DNA of 64,000 nucleotides, taken from Euonymus europaeus. Taxonomy: Eukaryota; Streptophyta; Magnoliopsida; Celastrales; Celastraceae. The position numbers and the translations under genes are program-made. The stretch spans positions 13,353,001 through 13,417,000 of the forward strand of contig OY756971.1 of assembly GCA_963580455.1 (NCBI GenBank), written 5' to 3'. The notes under the pieces are model-generated. The model was given only the letters and a program-made list of their open reading frames with translations. It was not told where the DNA came from and did not search any database. Below, piece by piece: positions 1 through 13,229 of this stretch (the first letter of the stretch is position 1; each line of letters opens with the position of its first letter).

Positions 1-231
1 TGTCATTGAAAAAATCTAGGAAGCTTATACTCATAAAATTTGAAATAGGATAACAATAAAAAGCGTACACCGAGCAACTTTGATGGTCCGAAGTTGCTCA
101 ACTCTCTCTATGGAAGATATTTTAACGGCTTTGTCCATTTGCCATAGAAAGTTAGTGTTTTGCCATCGAAATAATCTAGGAAGCTCATACTCATAAAATT
201 TGACATAAAATAACAATAAAAAGTGTACGCC

Positions 232-259
232 GAGCAACTTTGATGATCCGAAGTTGCTC
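232..259. repeat. Example of the 9-bp dyad present in many monomers
   Basis: GAGCAACTT at 232-240 and AAGTTGCTC at 251-259 are perfect reverse complements separated by 10 bases. The same arms recur in a large share of class A and B monomers with loop TGATGGTCCG. Class C (GAGCAGCTC...AAGTTGCTC), class E (AACTTGCTC) and the ...TTCGAAGTTGATC variant have imperfect arms. Just upstream, many monomers also contain the 8-bp palindrome GTGTACAC (for example 1021-1028). Whether the dyad folds or binds a protein is unknown. Confidence 0.85.
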
Positions 260-499
260 AACTCTCTCTATGGAAGATATTTTAACTGATTTGTCCATTT
301 GTCATAGAAAGTTAGTGTTTATTCATCGAAATAATCTAGGAAGCCTATAATCGTAAAATTTGACATAGAAGCACATTAAAAAGTGTAAACCGAGCAACTT
401 TGATGGTCCGAAGTAGCTCAACTCTCTCTACGGAGGTGCTTTGAACGGTTTTTTCCATTTGTCATAGAAAGTTGGTGTTTTTGCTTCGAAATAATCTTG

Positions 500-2760
500 A
501 AGCTTATACTCGTAAAATTTGACATAGAAGAACAATAAAATGTGTACACCGAGCAGCTCTGACAGTCCAAAATTGCTCAACTCTCTCTATGGTGGAGCTT
601 TTAACAATTTTGTGCACTTGTCATGGAAAGTCGGTGTTTTTGCTTCGAAATAATCTTGAAGCTTATACTCGTAAAATTTGACATAGAAGAAAAATAAAAT
701 GTGTACACCGAGCAGCTCTGACAGTCCAAAGTTGCTCAACTGTCTCAATGGTGAAGCTTTTAACAATTTTCTGCATTTGTCATAGAAAGTCAGGGTTTTA
801 TCATTGAAATAATCTAGGAAGCTTATACTCATAAAATTTGAAATAGGATAACAATAAAAAGCGTACACCAAGCAACTTTGATAGTCCGAAGTTGCTCAAC
901 TCTCTCTATGGAAGATATTTTAACGGCTTTGTCCATTTGTCATAGAAAGTTAGTGTTTATTCATCGAAATAATCTAGGAAGCTTATACTCGTAAAATTTG
1001 ACATAGAAGCACATTAAAAAGTGTACACCGGGCAACTTTGATGGTCCGAAGTTGCTCAACTCTCTCTACGGAGGTGCTTTAAACGGTTTTTTCCATTTGT
1101 CATAGAAAGTTGGTGTTTTTGCTTCGAAATAATCTTGAAGCTTATACTCGTAAAATTTGACATAAAAGAAAAATAAAATGTGTACACCGAGCAGCTCTGA
1201 CAGTCCAAAGTTGCTCAACTGTTTCAATGGTGGAGCTTTTAACAATTTTCTGCATTTGTCATAGAAAGTCAGGGTTTTATCATTGAAATAATCTAGGAAG
1301 CCTATACTCATAAAATTTGAAATAGGATAACAATAAAAAGCGTACACCAAGCAACTTTGATGGTCCGAAGTTGCTCAACTCTCTCTATGGAAGATATTTT
1401 AACGGCTTTGTCCATTTGTCATAGAAAGTTAGTGTTTATTCATCGAAATAATCTAGGAAGCTTATACTCGTAAAATTTGACATAGAACCACATTAAAAAG
1501 TGTACACCGGGCAACTTTGATGGTCCGAAGTTGCTCAACTATCTCTACGGAGGTGCTTTAAACGGTTTTTTCCATTTGTCATAGAAACTTGGTGTTTTTG
1601 TTTCGAAATAATCTTGAAGCTTATAATCGTAAAATTTGACATAGAAGAACAATAAAATGTGCACACCGAGCAGCTCTGACAGTCCAAAATTGCTCAACTC
1701 TCTCTATGGTGGAGCTTTTAACAATTTTGTGCTTTGTCATAGAAAGTCGGGGTTTAGTCATTGAAAAAATCTAGGAAGCTTATACTCATAAAATTTGAAA
1801 TAGGATAACAATAAAAAGCGTACACCAAGCAACTTTGATGGTCCGAAGTTGCTCAACTCTCTATATGAAAGATATTTTAACGGGTTTGTCCATTATTCAT
1901 AGAAAGTTAGTGTTTATTCATCGAAATAATCTAGGAAGCTTGTACTAGTAAAATTTGACATAGAAGCACATTAAAAAGTGTACACCGAGCAACTTTGATG
2001 GTCCGAAGTTGCTCAAGTCTCTCTACGGAGGAGCTTTTAACAGTTTTGTCCATTTGTCATAGAAAGTTGGTGTTTTTGCTTCGAAATAATCTTGAAGCTT
2101 ATACTCGTAAAATTTGACATAGAAGAACAATAAAATGTGTACACCGAGCAGCTCTGACAGTCCAAAATTGCTCAACTCTCTCTATGGTGGAGCTTTTAAC
2201 AATTTTGTGCACTTGTCATGGAAAGTCGGGGTTTTGTCATTGAAAAAATCTAGGAAGCTTATACTCATAAAATTTGAAATAGGATAACAATAAAAAGCGT
2301 ACACCAAGCAACTTTGATGGTCCGAAGTTGCTCAACTCTCTATATGGAAGATATTTTAACGGGTTTGTCCATTTGTCATAGAAAGTTAGTGTTTATTCAT
2401 TGAAATAATCTAGGAAGCTTATACTAGTAAAATTTGACGTAGAAGCACATTAAAAAGTGTACACCGAGCAACTTTTATGGTCCGAAGTTGCTCAAGTCTC
2501 TCTACGGAGGAGCTTTTAACGGTTTTGTCCATTTGTCATAGAAAGTTGGTGTTTTTGGTTCGAAATAATCTTGAAGCTTAAACTCGTAAAATTTGACATA
2601 GAAGAACAATAAAATGTGTACACCGAGCAGCTCTTACAGTCCAAAGTTGCTCAACTCTCTCTATGGTGGAGCTTTAAACAATTTTGTGCATTTGTCATAG
2701 AAAGTCGGGGTTTTGTCATTGAAAAAATCTAGGAAGTTTATACTCATAAAATTTGAAATA
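500..2760. repeat. HOR zone with 479-bp three-monomer period
   Basis: Monomers follow the order A-B-C. The A-class marker ATTGAAAAAAT recurs at 1760, 2239 and 2718, and a long shared stretch recurs from about 587 to 1066, each a step of 479 bp (160+159+160). The next marker, at 3037, is only 319 bp on, so one monomer is missing and the regular trimer ends there. Trimer order A-B-C is the simplest HOR in the window and reappears as a sub-unit inside the longer HORs. Confidence 0.85.
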
Positions 2761-3899
2761 GGATAACAATAAAAAGCGTACACCGAGCAACTTTGATGGT
2801 CCGAAGTTGCTCAAGTCTCTCTACGGAGGAGCTTTTAAAGGTTTTGTCCATTTGTCATAGAAAGTTGGTGTTTTTGCTTCGAAATAATCTTGAAGCTTAT
2901 ACTCGTAAAATATGACATAGAAGTACAATAAAAGATGTACGCGGAGCAGCTCTTACAGTCCAAAGTTGCTCACCTCTCTCTATGGTGGAGCTTTAACCAA
3001 TTTTGTGCATTTGTCATAGAAAGTCGGGGTTTTGTCATTGAAAAAATCTATGAAGCTTATACTCATAAAATTTGACATAAAATAACAATAAAAAGCGTAC
3101 ACCAAGCAACTTTGATGGTCCGAAGTTGCTCAACTCTCTATATGAAAGATATTTTAACGGGTTTCTCCATTTGTCATAGAAAGTTAGTGTTTATCCATCG
3201 AAATAATCTAGGAAGCTTATACTCATAAAATTTGACATAAAATAACAATAAAAAGTGTACGCCGAGCAAGTATGGTGGTTCGAAGTTGATAAACTCTCTC
3301 TATGGAGGAGCTTTTAACGGTTTTGTCTATTTGTCATAGAATGTTAGTGTTTATTCATCGAAATAATCTAGGAAGCTTATACTCGTAAAATTTGACATAG
3401 AAGAACAATAAAATGTGTACACCGAGCAGCTCTTACAGTCCATAGTTGCTAAATTCTCTCTATGGTGGAACTTTAAATAATTTTGTGCATTCGTCATAGA
3501 AAGTCCGGGTTTTGTCATTGGAAAAATCTAGGAAGCTTATACTCATAAAATTTGAAATAGGATAACAAAAAAAAGCGTACACTAAGCAACTTTGATGGTC
3601 CGAAGTTGCTCAACTCTCTCTATGAAGATATTTTAACGGCTTTGTCCATTTGCCATAGAAAGTTAGTGTTTTGCCATCGAAATAATCTAGGAAGCTGATA
3701 CTCATAAAATTTGACATAAAATAACAATAAAAAGTGTACGCCGAGCAAGTTTGGTGGTTCGAAGTTGATAAACTCTTTCTATGGAGGAGCTTTTAACGGT
3801 TTTGTCCATTTGTCATAGAATGTTAGTGTTTATTCAACGAAATAATCTAGGAAGCTTATACTCGTAAAATTTTACATAGAAGCACATTAAAAAGGGTAC

Positions 3900-6800
3900 A
3901 CCGAGCAACTTTGACGGTCCGAACTTGCTCGACTCTCTCTATGGAGGACTTTTTTAACGGCTTTGTCCGTTTTTCATAGAAAGTTAGTGTTTATTCATCG
4001 AAATAATCTAGGAAGCTTATACTCGTAAAATTTCATATAGAAGAACATTAAAAAGTGTACACCGTGAAACTCTGATGCTCCGAAATTGCTCAACTCTCTC
4101 TATGGAGGAGCTTTTAAATTTTTTGTCCATTTTCCATAGAAAGTTAGCGTTTTGCCATCGAAATAATCTAGGAAGCTTATACTCATAAAATTTGACATAG
4201 AAGAACAATAAAATGTGTACACCGAGCAGCTCTGACAGTCCAAAGTTGCTCAACTATCTCAATGGTGGAGCTTTTAACAATTTTCTGCATTTGTCATAGA
4301 AAGTCAGGGTTTTGTCATTGAAATAATCTAGGAAGCCTATACTCATAAAATTTGAAATAGGAAAACAATAAAAAGCGTACACCAAGCAACTTTGATGGTC
4401 CGAAGTTGCTCAACTCTCTCTATGGAAGATATTTTAACGGCTTTGTCCATTTGTCATAGAAAGTTAGTGTTTATTCATCGAAATAATCTAGGAAGCCTAT
4501 ACTCGTAAAATTTGACATAGAAGCACATTAAAAAGTGTAAACCGAGCAACTTTGATGGTCCGAAGTTGCTCAACTCTCTCTACGGAGGTGCTTTGAACAG
4601 TTTTTTCCATTTGTCATAGAAAGTTGGTGTTTTTGCTTCGAAATAATCTTGAAGCTTATACTCGTAAAATTTGACATAGAAGAACAATAAAATGTGTACA
4701 CCGAGCAGCTCTGACAGTCCAAAATTGTTCAACTCTCTCTATGGTGGAGCTTTTAACAATTTTGTGCACTTGTCATGGAAAGTCGGGGTTTTGTCATTGA
4801 AAAAATCTAGGAAGCTTATACTCATAACATTTGAAATAGGATAACAATAAAAAGCGTACACCAAGCAACTTTGATGGTCCGAAGTTGCTCAACTCTCTAT
4901 ATGGAAGATATTTTAACGGGTTTGTCCATTTGTCATAGAAAGTTAGTGTTTATTCATCGAAATAATCTAGGAAGCTTATACTAGTAAAATTTGACGTAGA
5001 AGCACATTAAAAAGTGTACACCGAGCAACTTTGATGGTCCGAAGTGGCTCAAGTCTCTCTACGGAGGAGCTTTTAACGGTTTTGTCCATTTGTCATAGAA
5101 AGTTGGTGTTTTTGGTTCGAAATAATCTTGAAGCTTATACTCGTAAAATTTGACATAGAAGAACAATAAAATGTGTACACCGAGCAGCTCTTACAGTCCA
5201 AAGTTGCTCAACTCTCTCTATGGTGGAGCTTTAAACAATTTTGTGCATTTGTCATAGAAAGTCGGGGTTTTGTCATTGAAAAAATCTAGGAAGCTTATAC
5301 TCATAAAATTTGAAATAGGATAACAATAAAAAGCGTACACCGAGCAACTTTGATGGTCCGAAGTTGCTCAACTCTCTCTATGGAAGATATTTTAACGGCT
5401 TTGTCCATTTTCCATAGAAAGTTAGTGTTTTGCCATCGAAATAATCTAGGAAGCTTATACTCATAAAATTTGACATAAAATAATAATAAAAAGTGTACGC
5501 CGAGCAAGTTTGGCGGTTCAAAGTTGATAAACTATCTCTAGGGAGGAGCTTTTAACGGTTTTGTCCATTTTTCATAGAATGTTAGTGTTTATTCATCGAA
5601 ATAATCTAGGAAGCTTATACTCGTAAAATTTTACAAAGAAGCACATTAAAAAGGATACACCGAGCAACTTTGACGGTCCGAACTTGCTCGACTCTCTCTA
5701 TGGAGGACCTTTTTAACGGCTTTGTCCGTTTTTCATAGAAATTTAGTGTTTATTCATCGAAATAATCTAGGAAGCTTATACTCGTAAAATTTGACATAGA
5801 AGAACAATAAAATGTGTACACCGAGCAAGTTTGGTGGTTCGAAGTTGATAAACTTTCTCTATGGAGGAGCTTTTATCGGTTTTGTCTATTTGTCATAGAA
5901 TGTTAGTGTTTATTCATCGAAATAATCTAGGAAGCTTATACTCGTAAAATTTTACATAGAATCACATTAAAAAGGATACACCGAGCAATTTTGACGGTCC
6001 GAACTTGCTCGACTCTCTCTATGGAGGACCTTTTTAACAGCTTTGTCCGTTTTTCATAGAAAGTTAGTGTTTATTCATCGAAATAATCTAGGAAGCTTAT
6101 ACTCGTAAAATTTGATATAGAAGAACAATAAAATGTGTACACCGAGCAGCTCTGACAGTCCAAAGTTGCTCAACTGTCTCAATGGTGGAGCTTTTAACAA
6201 TTTTCTGCATTTGTCATAGAAAGTCAGGGTTTTGTCATTGAAATAATCTAGGAAGCTTATACTCATAAAATTTGACATAGAAGAACAATAAAATATGTAC
6301 ACCGAGCAGCTCTGACAGTCCAAAGTTGCTCAACTGTCTCAATGGAGGAGCTTTTAACAATTTTCTGCATTTGTCATAGAAAGTCAGGGTTTTGTCTTTG
6401 AAATAATCTAGGAAGCTTATACTCCTAAAATTTGAAATAGGATAACAATAAAAAGCGTACACCAAGCAACTTTGATGGTCCGAAGTTGCTCAACTCTCTC
6501 TATGGAAGATATTTTAACGGCTTTGTCCATTTGTCATAGAAAGTTAGTGTTTATTCATCGAAATAAACTAGGAAGCTTATACTCGTAAAATTTGACATAG
6601 AAGCACATTAAAAAGTGTACACCGAGCAACTTTGATGGTCCGAAGTTGCTCAACTCTCTCTTTGAAGGTGCTTTAAACGGTTTTTTCCATTTGTCACAGA
6701 AAGTTGGTGTTTTTGCTTCGAAATAATCTTGAAGCTTATACTCATAAAATTTGACATAGAAGAACAATAAAATGTGTACACCGAGCAGCTCTGACAGTCC

Positions 6801-9600
6801 CAAGTTGCTCAACTCTCTATATGGAGGAGCTTTTAACAATTTTGTCCATTCATCATAGAAAGTTGGTGTTACTCATCAAAATAATCTAGGAAGCTTATAC
6901 TCACAAAATTTGAAATAGAATAACAATAAAAAGTGTACACCGAGCAACTTTGGTGCTTCGAAGTTGATCAAGTCTCTCTATGGAGGAGCTTTTAACGGTT
7001 TTGTCAATTTGTCATAGAAAGTTAGTGTTTATTCATCGAAATAATCTAGGAAGCTTATACTCGTAAAATTTGACGTAGAAGCACATTAAAAAGTGTACAC
7101 CGAGCAACTTTGATGGTCCGAAGTTGCTCAAGTCTCTCTAAGGAGGAGCTTTTAACGGTTTTGTTCATTTGTCATAAAAAGTTGGTGTTTTTGCTTCGAA
7201 ATAATCTTGAAGCTTATACTCGTAAAATTTGACATAGAAGAACAATAAAATGTGTACACCGAGCAGCTCTTACTGTCCAAAGTTGCTCAACTCTCTCTAT
7301 GGTGGAGCATTAAACAATTTTGTGCATTTGTCATTGAAATTCGGGGTTTTGTCATTGAAAAAATCTAGGAAGCTTATACTCATAAAATTTGAAATAGGAT
7401 AACAATAAAAAGCGTACACCGAGCAACTTTGATGGTCCGAAGTTGCTCAACTCTCTCTATGGAAGATATTTTAACGGCTTTGTCCATTTTGCATAGAAAG
7501 TTAGTGTTTTGCCATCGAAATAATCTAGGAAGCTTATACTCATAAAATTTGACATACAATAACAATAAAAAGTGTACGCCGATCAAGTTTGGTGGTTCGA
7601 AGTTGATAAACTCTCTCTATGGAGGAGCTTTTAACGATTTTGTCCATTTGTCATAGAATGTTAGTGTTTATTCAGCAAAATAATCTAGGAAGCTTATACT
7701 CGTAAAATTTTACATAGAAGCACATTAAAAAGGATACACCGAGCAACTTTGACGGTCCGAACTTGCTCGACTCTCTCTATGGAGGACCTTCTTAACGGCT
7801 TTGTCCGTTTTTCATAGAAAGTTAGTGTTTATTCATCGAAATAATCTAGGAAGCTTATACTCGTAAAATTTGATATAGAAGAACATTAAAAAGTGTACAC
7901 CGTGCAACTCTGATGCTCCGAAATTGCTCAACTCTCTCTACGGAGGAGCTTTTAAATGTTTTGCCCATTTGTCATAGAAAGTTGGTGTTTCTGCTTTGAA
8001 ATAATCTTGAAGCTTATACTCGTAAAATTTGACATAGAAGAACAATAAAATGTGTACACCGAGCAGCTCTAACAGTCCAAAGTTGCTCAACTGTCTCAAT
8101 GATGGAGCTTTTAACAATTTTCTGCATTTGTCATAGAAAGTCAGGGTTTTGTCATTGAAATAATCTAGGAAGCTTATACTCATAAAATTTGAAATAGGAT
8201 AACAATAAAAAGCGTACACCAAGCAACTTTGATGGTCCGAAGTTGCTCAACTCTCTCTATGGAAGATATTTTAACGGCTTTGTCCATTTGTCATAGAAAG
8301 TTATTGTTTATTCATCGAAATAATCTAGGAAGCTTATACTCGTAAAATTTGACATAGAAGCACATTAAAAAGTGTAAACCGAGCAACTTTGATGGTCCGA
8401 AGTTGCTCAACTCTCTCTACGGAGGTGCTTTGAACGGTTTTTTCCATTTGTCATAGAAAGTTGGTGTTTTTGCTTCGAAATAATCTTGATGCTTATACTC
8501 GTAAAATTTGACATAGAAGAACAATAAAATGTGTACACCGAGCAACTCTGACAGTCCAAAATTGCTCAACTCTCTCTATGGTGGAGCTTTTAACAATTTT
8601 GTGCATTTGTCATAGAAAGTTGGGGTTTTGTCATTGAAAAAATCTACGAAGCTTATACTCATAAAATTTGAAATAGGATAACAATAAAAAGCGTACACCA
8701 AGCAACTTTGATGGTCCGAAGTTGCTCAACTCTCTATATGGAAGATATTTTAACGGGTTTGTCCATTTGTCATAGAAAGTTAGTGTTTATTCATCGAAAT
8801 AATCTAGGAAGCTTATACCAGTAAAATTTGACGTAGAAGCACATTAAAAAGTGTACACCGAGAAACTTTGATGGTCCGAAGTTGCTCAAGTCTCTCTACG
8901 GAGGAGCTTTTAACGGTTTTGTCCATTTGTCATAGAAAGTTGGTGTTTTTGCTTCGAAATATTCTTTAAGCTTATACTCGTAAAATTTGACATAGAAGAA
9001 CAATAAAATGTGTACACCGAGCAGTTCTTACAGTCCAAAGTTGCTCAACTCTCTCTATGGTGGAGCATTAAACAATTTTGTGCATTTGTCATAGAAATTC
9101 GGGGTTTTGTCATTGAAAAAATCTAGGAAGCTTATACTCATAAAATTTGAAATAGGATAACAATAAAAAGCGTACACCGAGCAACTTTGATGGTCCGAAG
9201 TTGCTCAACTCTCTCTATGGAAGATATTTTAACGGCTTTGTCCATTTTCCATAGAAAGTTAGTGTTTTACCATCGAAATAATCTAGGAAGCTTATACTCA
9301 TAAAATTTGACATAAAATAATAATAAAAAGTGTACGCCGAGCAAGTTTGGTGGTTCGAAGTTGATAAACTATCTCTATGGAGGAGCTATTAACGGTTTTG
9401 TCCATTTGTCATAGAATGTTAGTGTTTATTCATCGAAATAATCTAGGAAGCTTATGCACGTAAAATTTTACATAGAAGCACATTAAAAAGGATACACCGA
9501 GCAACTTTGACGGTCCGAACTTGCTCGACTCTCTCTATGGAGGACCTTTTTAACGGCTTTGTCCGTTTTTCATAGAAAGTTAGTGTTTATTCATCGAAAT
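3900..9600. repeat. HOR zone with ~1,758-bp eleven-monomer period
   Basis: The rare E-class motif GAACTTGCTC, followed by GACTCTCTC, occurs at 3921, 5680, 6001, 7759 and 9517. Steps are 1,759, 321, 1,758 and 1,758. An independent A-class marker (AAAAAGCGTACACCGAG) occurs at 5328, 7407 and 9165, with steps 2,079 and 1,758; 2,079 is 1,758 plus 321. Both markers therefore agree on an 11-monomer unit, with two extra monomers in the copy spanning 5.3-7.4 kb. Boundaries are approximate. Confidence 0.85.
5680..6001. repeat. Two-monomer local duplication inside one HOR copy, with a chimeric monomer
   Basis: Two E-class monomers (GAACTTGCTC at 5680 and 6001) sit 321 bp apart, where neighbouring HOR copies have one. 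The monomer between them (about 5770-5928) begins like class C (GAACAATAAAATGTGTACACC) and continues like the monomer that precedes E elsewhere (CAAGTTTGGTGGTTCGAAG). It looks like the product of an exchange between different monomer classes. The join lies within GTGTACACCGAGCA, which both classes share. Confidence 0.7.
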
Positions 9601-11330
9601 AATCTAGGAAGCTTATACTCGTAAAATTTGACATAGAAGCACATTAAAAAGTGTAAACCGAGCAACTTTGATAGTCTGAAGTTGCTCAACTCTCTCTACG
9701 GAGGTGCTTTGAAATGTTTTTTCCATTTGTCATAGAAAGTTGGTGTTTTTGCGTCGAAATAATCTTGAAGCTTATACTCGTAAAATTTGACATAGAAGAA
9801 CAATAAAATGTGTACACCGAGCAGCTCTGACAGTCCAAAATTGCTCAACTCTCTCTATGGTGGAGCTTTTAACAATTTTGTCCATTTGTCATAGAAAGTC
9901 GGGGTTTTGTCATTGAAAAAATCTAGGAAGCTTATACTCATAAAATTTGAAATAGGATAAAAATAAAAAGCGTACACCAAGCAACTTTGATGGTCCGAAG
10001 TTGCTCAACTCTCTATATGGAAGATATTTTAACGGGTTTGTCCATTTGTCATAGAAAGTTAGTGTTTATTCATCGAAATAATCTAGGAAGCTTATACCAG
10101 TAAAATTTGACGTAGAAGCACATTAAAAAGTGTACACCGAGAAACTTTGATGTTCCGAAGTTGCTCAAGTCTCTCTACGGAGGAGCTTTTAACGGTTTTT
10201 TCCATTTGTCATAGAAAGTTGGTGTTTTTACTTCGAAATAATCTTGAAGCTTATACTCGTAAAATTTGACATAGAAGAACAATAAAATGTGTACACCGAG
10301 CAGCTCTTACAGTCCAAAGTTGCTCAACTCTCTCTATGGTGGAGCTTTAAACAATTTTGTGCATTTGTCATAGAAAGTCGGGGTTTTGTCATTGAAAAAA
10401 TCTTGGAAGCTTATACTCATAAAATTTGAAATAGGATAACAATAAAAAGCGTACACCGAGCAACTTTGATGGTCCGAAGTTGCTCAACTCTCTCTATGGA
10501 AGATATTTTAACGGCTTTGTCAATTTGTCATACAAAGTTAGTGTTTATTCATCGAAATAATCTAGGAAGCTTATACCAGTAAATTTGACGTAGAAGCACA
10601 TTAAAAAGTGTACACCGAACAACTTTGATGTTCCGAAGTTGCTCAAGTCTCTCTACGGAGGAGCTTTTAACGGTTTTTTCCATTTGTCATAGAAAGTTGG
10701 TGTTTTTGCTTCGAAATAATCTTGAAGCTTATACTCGTAAAATTTGACATAGAAGAACAATAAAATGTGTACACCGAGCAGCTCTTACAGTCCAAAGTTA
10801 CTCAACTGTCTCAATGGTGGAGCTTTTAATAATTTTCTGCATTTGTCATAGAAAGTCAGGGTTTTGTCATTGAAATAATCTAGGAAGCTTATACTCATAA
10901 AATTTGAAATAGGATAACAATAAAAAGCGTACACCAAGCAACTTTGATGGTCCGAAGTTGCTCAACTTTCTTTATGGAAGATATTTTAACGGCTTTGTCC
11001 ATTTGTCGTAGAAAGTTAGTGTTTATTCATCGAAATAATCTAGGAAGCTTATACCAGTAAAATTTGACGTAGAAGCACATTAAAATGTGTAAACCGAGCA
11101 ACTTTGATGGTCCGAAGTTGCTCAACTCTCTCTACGGAGGTGCTTTAAACGGTTTTTTCCATTTGTCATAGAAAGTTGGTGTTTTTGCTTCGAAATAATC
11201 TTGAAGCTTATACTCGTAAAATTTGACATAGAAGAACAATAAAATGTGTACACCGAGCAACTTTGACAGTCCCAAGTTGCTCAACTCTCTCTATGGAGGA
11301 GCTTTTAACAATTTTGTCCATTTGTCATAG

Positions 11331-11340
11331 AAAGAAGCTT
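11331..11340. other. 29-bp deletion junction in a satellite monomer (copy 1)
   Basis: The sequence reads AAAG directly followed by AAGCTT. The intact equivalent near 15110-15150 has 29 extra bases (TTGGTGTTTTG through CTAGG) between those parts. The lost segment is bounded by the short direct repeat AAG, as expected of slippage or end-joining. The same junction recurs 1,889 bp downstream. Confidence 0.85.
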
Positions 11341-13219
11341 ATACTCATAAAATTTGACATAGAATAACAATAAAAAGTGTACACCGAGCAACTTTGGTGC
11401 TTCGAAGTTGATCAACTCTCTCTATGAAGGAGCTTTTAACGGTTTTGTCCATTTGTTATGGAAAGTTAGTGTTTATTCATCGAAATAATCTAGGAAGCTT
11501 ATACTAGTAAAATTTGACGTAGAAGCACATTAAAAAGTGTACTCCGAGCAACTTTGATGGTCCGAAGTTGCTCAAGTCTCTCTACGGAGGAGCTTTTAAC
11601 GGTTTTGTCCATTTGTCATAGAAAGTTGGTGTTTTTGCTTCGAAATAATCTTGAAGCTTATACTCGTAAAATTTGACATAGAAGAACAATAAAATGTGTA
11701 CACCGAGCAGTTCTTACAGTCCAAAGTTGCTCAACTCTCTCTATGGTGGAGCTTTAAACAATTTTGTGCATTTGTCATAGAAAGTCGGGCTTTTGTCATT
11801 GAAAAAATCTAGGAAGCTTATACTCATAAAATTTGAAATAGGATAACAATAAAAAGCGTACACCGAGCAACTTTGATGGTCCGAAGTTGCTCAACTCTCT
11901 CTATGTAAGATATTTTAACGGCTTTGTCCATTTGCCATAGAAAGTTAGTGTTTTGCCATCGAAATAATCTAGGAAGCTTATACTCATAAAATTTGACATA
12001 AAATAACAATAAAAAGTGTACGCCGAGCAAGTTTGGAGGTTCGAAGTTGATAAACTCTCTCTACGGAGGAGCTTTTAACGGTTTTGTCCATTTGTCATAG
12101 AAAGTTGGTGTTTTTGCTTCGAAATAATCTTGAAGCTTATACTCGTAAAATTTGACATAGAAGAACAATAAAATGTGTACACCGAGCAGTTCTTACAGTC
12201 CAAAGTTGCTCAACTGTCTCAATGGTGGAGCTTTTAAAAAATTTTCTGCATTTGTCATAGAAAAGTCAGGGTTTTGTCATTGAAATAATCTAGGAAGCTT
12301 ATACTCATAAAATTTGAAATAGGATAACAATAAAAAGCGTACACCAAGCAACGTTGATGGTCCGAAGTTGCTCAACTCTCTCTATGGATGATATTTTAAC
12401 GGCTTTGTCCATTTCTCATAGAAAGTTAGTGTTTACTCATCGAAATAAACTAGGAAGCTTATACTCGTAAAATTTAACATAGAAGCACATTAAAAAGTGT
12501 ACACCGAGCAACTTTGATGGTCCGAAGTTGCTCAACTCTCTCTACGGAGGTGCTTTAAACGGTTTTTTCCATTTGTCATAGAAAGTTGGTGTTTTTGCTT
12601 CGAAATAATCTTGAAGCTTATACTCGTAAAATTTGACATAGAAGAACAATAAAATATGTACACCGAGCAGCTCTGACAGTCCCAAGTTGCTCAACTCTCT
12701 CTATGGAGGAGCTTTTAACAATTTTGTCCATTCGTCATAGAAAGTTGGTGTTTTGTCATCGAAATAATCTAGAAAGCTTATACTCATAAAATTTGACATA
12801 GAATAACAATAAAAAGTGTACACCGAGCAACTTTGGTGCTTCGAAGTTGATCAACTCTCTCTATGGAGGAGCTTTTGACGGTTTTGTCCATTTGTCATAG
12901 AAAGTTAGTGTTTATTCATCGAAATAATCTAGGAAGCTTATACCAGTAAAATTTGACGTAGAAGCACATTAAAATGTGTAAACCGAGCAACTTTGATGGT
13001 CCGAAGTTGCTCAACTCTCTCTACGGAGGTGCTTTAAACGGTTTTTTCCATTTGTCATAGAAAGTTGGTGTTTTTGCTTCGAAATAATCTTGAAGCTTAT
13101 ACTCGTAAAATTTGACATAGAAGAACAATAAAATGTGTACACCGAGCAACTCTGACAGTCCCAAGTTGCTCAACTCTCTCTATGGAGGAGCTTTTAACAA
13201 TTTTGTCCATTTGTCATAG

Positions 13220-13229
13220 AAAGAAGCTT
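13220..13229. other. 29-bp deletion junction in a satellite monomer (copy 2)
   Basis: This junction is identical to the one at 11331-11340, and the monomers around both are nearly identical. The HOR step between them is 1,889 bp, exactly 29 less than the 1,918-bp step to the next, undeleted copy. The deletion therefore arose once and was copied with the HOR unit. Confidence 0.85.
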
